Assembly: GCA_016650315.1 (NCBI GenBank)
Contig: JAENVZ010000043.1
Coordinates: forward strand, 1-9,020
DNA: 9,020 nucleotides
Source of the DNA: Alphaproteobacteria bacterium
GTDB taxonomy: Bacteria; Pseudomonadota; Alphaproteobacteria; Sphingomonadales; Sphingomonadaceae
Direction of reading: 5' to 3'
The position numbers were made by a program, and so were the translations under genes. Every line of letters begins with the position of its first letter. Position 1 is the stretch's first letter. The notes beneath the pieces are model-generated. The model was not told the DNA's origin. It saw nothing but the letters and a program-made list of their open reading frames with translations, and made no database searches. Below are positions 7,366 to 9,020 of the stretch, one piece after another.

Positions 7366-8637
7366 ATGTCCATCAATATCCAGATGCCCGCACTTTCACC
7401 AACAATGGAGGAAGGAACGCTCGCCAAATGGTTGGTGAAGGAGGGCGATGCGGTAAGTGCCGGTGATCTTTTGGCCGAAATCGAAACCGACAAGGCGACG
7501 ATGGAATTCGAAGCAATTGATGAAGGCGTGATCGCCAAAATCATGATCCCGGAAGGTGCTGAGAATGTGAAGGTCGGCACTGTTATTGCCATCCTTGTCG
7601 AAGAAGGCGAAGACGCCAGCGATGTTGCGATTCCGAAAGTGACGGCTCCGACAGCGCCTGCCGCCGCCAGCCCGCTGGCCGTTGCGCCGAAACCCGACCC
7701 TCTACCCGACAAGACGGTAGCGGTCATGCCCGCTGCGTCCGATGACCGCGTCAAGGCAAGCCCGCTGGCACGTCGTTTGGCTGAACAAAAGGGTGTTGAT
7801 CTGACCGTGTTGGCGGGATCTGGACCCGGGGGACGAATCGTCAAGGCCGACATCGAGGGAGCGAAGGCCGACGCGCCTACACCCGCTGCAGCGGCGGCCA
7901 AGGTGCCAGCTCCCGTGTCTCAAGCTATTGCGGCGCAGGATTTTGGCATTCCGCATGAAGTGGTCAAGCTGTCGGGGATGCGTAAAACGATTGCGCGCCG
8001 CCTGACCGAATCGAAACAGACGGTGCCGCACATTTACCTGACCGTCGACATTCGCCTCGACGCGCTGTTGAAGCTGCGTGGCGAATTGAACGCTTCGTTG
8101 GATAGCCGTGGCGTCAAGCTGTCGGTCAATGACCTGTTGATCAAGGCACTGGCCGTCTCGCTGGTTCACGTGCCTGAATGTAATGTGCAGTTTGCAGGCG
8201 ACACTATGCTGCAATTCAGCCGCGTGGACATTTCCGTTGCGGTGTCCATTCCATCCGGGCTTATCACCCCCATTATCATAGATGCGGCGGGCAAAGGCGT
8301 TTCCGCCATCTCCGCCGGAATGAAGGATCTTGCGGGCCGCGCCAAGGAAGGGAAGCTGCAACCCAACGAATATCAGGGCGGCACCGCTTCACTGTCCAAT
8401 ATGGGCATGTTCGGCATCAAGCAGTTCGAAGCCGTCATCAATCCGCCACAGGGCATGATCATGGCGATCGGGGCGGGCGAAAAGCGTCCTTATGTAATCG
8501 ACGACAGTTTGCAAATCGCATCCGTGTTGTCCGCCACCGGCAGCTTTGACCATCGCGCCATAGACGGCGCTGATGGGGCACGGTTGATGCAGGCGTTCAA
8601 GGAATATTGCGAAAAGCCGTTGGGGATGCTCGCATAA
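7366..8637 (+). CDS. pdhC: pyruvate dehydrogenase complex E2, dihydrolipoamide acetyltransferase
   Basis: E2 forms the core of the pyruvate dehydrogenase complex and transfers acetyl from its lipoyl arm to CoA. The 423 residues contain one N-terminal lipoyl domain (about 2-80, lipoylated K43 in [10 protein letters not shown]), an Ala/Pro-rich linker (about 92-125), a peripheral subunit-binding domain (about 130-165, [16 protein letters not shown] and [14 protein letters not shown]), a second Ala/Pro linker, and the catalytic domain (about 198-423). The acyltransferase motif is [13 protein letters not shown], with catalytic H396 and D400. [11 protein letters not shown] at the N terminus is typical of PDH rather than 2-oxoglutarate dehydrogenase E2, and the catalytic-domain motif [20 protein letters not shown] agrees. 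A purine stretch (AAAAGG, 7347-7352) lies 13 bases before ATG, longer than ideal spacing. The following lpd gene, 64 bases away, encodes the partner E3. E1 genes are not upstream; the neighbour there is a divergent usp gene. Confidence 0.96.
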   Translation: MSINIQMPALSPTMEEGTLAKWLVKEGDAVSAGDLLAEIETDKATMEFEAIDEGVIAKIMIPEGAENVKVGTVIAILVEEGEDASDVAIPKVTAPTAPAAASPLAVAPKPDPLPDKTVAVMPAASDDRVKASPLARRLAEQKGVDLTVLAGSGPGGRIVKADIEGAKADAPTPAAAAAKVPAPVSQAIAAQDFGIPHEVVKLSGMRKTIARRLTESKQTVPHIYLTVDIRLDALLKLRGELNASLDSRGVKLSVNDLLIKALAVSLVHVPECNVQFAGDTMLQFSRVDISVAVSIPSGLITPIIIDAAGKGVSAISAGMKDLAGRAKEGKLQPNEYQGGTASLSNMGMFGIKQFEAVINPPQGMIMAIGAGEKRPYVIDDSLQIASVLSATGSFDHRAIDGADGARLMQAFKEYCEKPLGMLA

Positions 8638-8660
8638 ATCACAGTTGTTAGAATGGTTAA

Positions 8661-8686
8661 GCGCTGCCCAAACGATGGCGTAGCGT
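8661..8686 (+). other. potential stem-loop between pdhC and lpd
   Basis: CGCTGCC (8662-8668) can pair with GGC (8677-8679) plus AGCG (8682-8685), with a 2-base bulge and an 8-base loop, and a possible outer G-U pair at 8661/8686. It ends two bases before the lpd ribosome binding site. No T-run follows, so it is not an intrinsic terminator. It could be an intercistronic processing, stability or translation-tuning structure, or chance. Confidence 0.35.
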
Positions 8687-8687
8687 G

Positions 8688-8693
8688 AAGGAG
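8688..8693 (+). promoter_or_regulatory. strong ribosome binding site of lpd
   Basis: AAGGAG with an 8-base spacer to the ATG at 8702 is a near-ideal Shine-Dalgarno and fixes the lpd start. It is much stronger than the sites seen before pdhC, glpD and rnr in this window. Confidence 0.85.
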
Positions 8694-8701
8694 ATATTTT
8701 G

Positions 8702-9020
8702 ATGGCCGACACTTTCGACCTTATCGTTCTAGGTTCTGGCCCTGGTGGTTATGTCGCGGCTATCCGGGCCAGCCAACTTGGCCTCAAAACTGCGATTGTC
8801 GAACGGGAAAATCTGGGTGGCATCTGCCTCAACTGGGGCTGCATCCCCACCAAGGCCTTGCTGCGCACCAGCGAAATCTATCACTATATGAAGCAGGCTG
8901 AAAAATATGGGCTGTCGGTGGAAAAGCCGAGCTTCGATCTGGAAAAGGTGATTGGCCGCTCGCGGGGCGTTGCCAAGCAGTTGAATCAGGGCGTCACCGG
9001 CCTGATGAAAAAGAACAAGA
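8702..9020 (+). CDS. lpd: dihydrolipoamide dehydrogenase E3, N-terminal part (3' end outside window)
   Basis: E3 reoxidises the dihydrolipoyl groups of E2 with FAD and NAD+. The first 106 codons are present and the frame stays open to the right edge; the family is about 460-475 residues, so roughly three quarters is missing. The N-terminal FAD motif LGSGPGGYVAAIRASQLG (residues 10-27) and the redox-active disulfide motif GGICLNWGCIPTKALL, with C42 and C47, are diagnostic of the lipoamide dehydrogenase branch of the pyridine nucleotide-disulfide oxidoreductases. The start is fixed by the AAGGAG at 8688-8693. It follows pdhC in the same direction, so the protein is most likely the E3 of the pyruvate dehydrogenase complex, possibly shared with 2-oxoglutarate dehydrogenase. 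Confidence 0.95.
   Translation, partial: MADTFDLIVLGSGPGGYVAAIRASQLGLKTAIVERENLGGICLNWGCIPTKALLRTSEIYHYMKQAEKYGLSVEKPSFDLEKVIGRSRGVAKQLNQGVTGLMKKNK

Noticed and set aside
7341..7901. Ala/Ser-rich 186-codon open frame on the - strand over the pdhC 5' end
   Set aside because: It mirrors the Ala/Pro linker and lipoyl domain codons of pdhC and has no independent support.
7702..8361. 219-codon open frame on the - strand inside pdhC
   Set aside because: It is antisense to the E2 catalytic domain. The composition (many Arg, Gln, His) is typical of a shadow frame.
1..9020. Search for a new defence, mobile or biosynthetic system
   Set aside because: Every frame of substance belongs to a known housekeeping family. 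No repeats, integrase, toxin-antitoxin pair or compositional break was seen.

Overview
The window is a compact stretch of housekeeping chromosome from an alphaproteobacterium, most likely a sphingomonad (Sphingomonadales). This rests on the style of the proteins (the FadB C-terminal region, RNase R, and a single-lipoyl pyruvate dehydrogenase E2 followed directly by E3 and not preceded by E1), on mid-to-high GC coding DNA, and on very short intergenic gaps. No database search was possible, so the assignment is an inference. I see no tRNA, rRNA, CRISPR array, insertion sequence, prophage or toxin-antitoxin module, and no credible new system. The longest non-coding gap is 136 bases.

Bases 1-2896 (+ strand) look like a fatty-acid or acyl-CoA operon. 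It holds the 3' part of a FadB-type multifunctional beta-oxidation enzyme (the N-terminal part lies off the left edge), then a TesB-type acyl-CoA thioesterase II, then a small alpha/beta-fold hydrolase of unknown substrate. Gaps of about 20-30 bases separate the genes. Together they suggest acyl-CoA oxidation, a thioesterase outlet for CoA esters, and an accessory esterase or hydrolase.

Bases 2906-4366 (- strand) encode aerobic glycerol-3-phosphate dehydrogenase (GlpD), convergent with the hydrolase gene. A 79-base divergent gap separates it from rnr (RNase R, 4446-6767, + strand). Both genes in this gap have a TATAG(C/T) hexamer only a few bases before the ATG and no visible Shine-Dalgarno sequence, which suggests leaderless or near-leaderless mRNAs.

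A universal stress protein gene (6774-7229, - strand) converges on rnr with a 6-base gap. Divergent from it is pdhC (E2 of pyruvate dehydrogenase, 7366-8637, + strand), followed after 64 bases by lpd (E3, dihydrolipoamide dehydrogenase), which runs off the right edge. The E1 genes are not adjacent, so the complex is probably encoded at two loci. A potential hairpin lies in the pdhC-lpd gap just before the strong lpd ribosome binding site.
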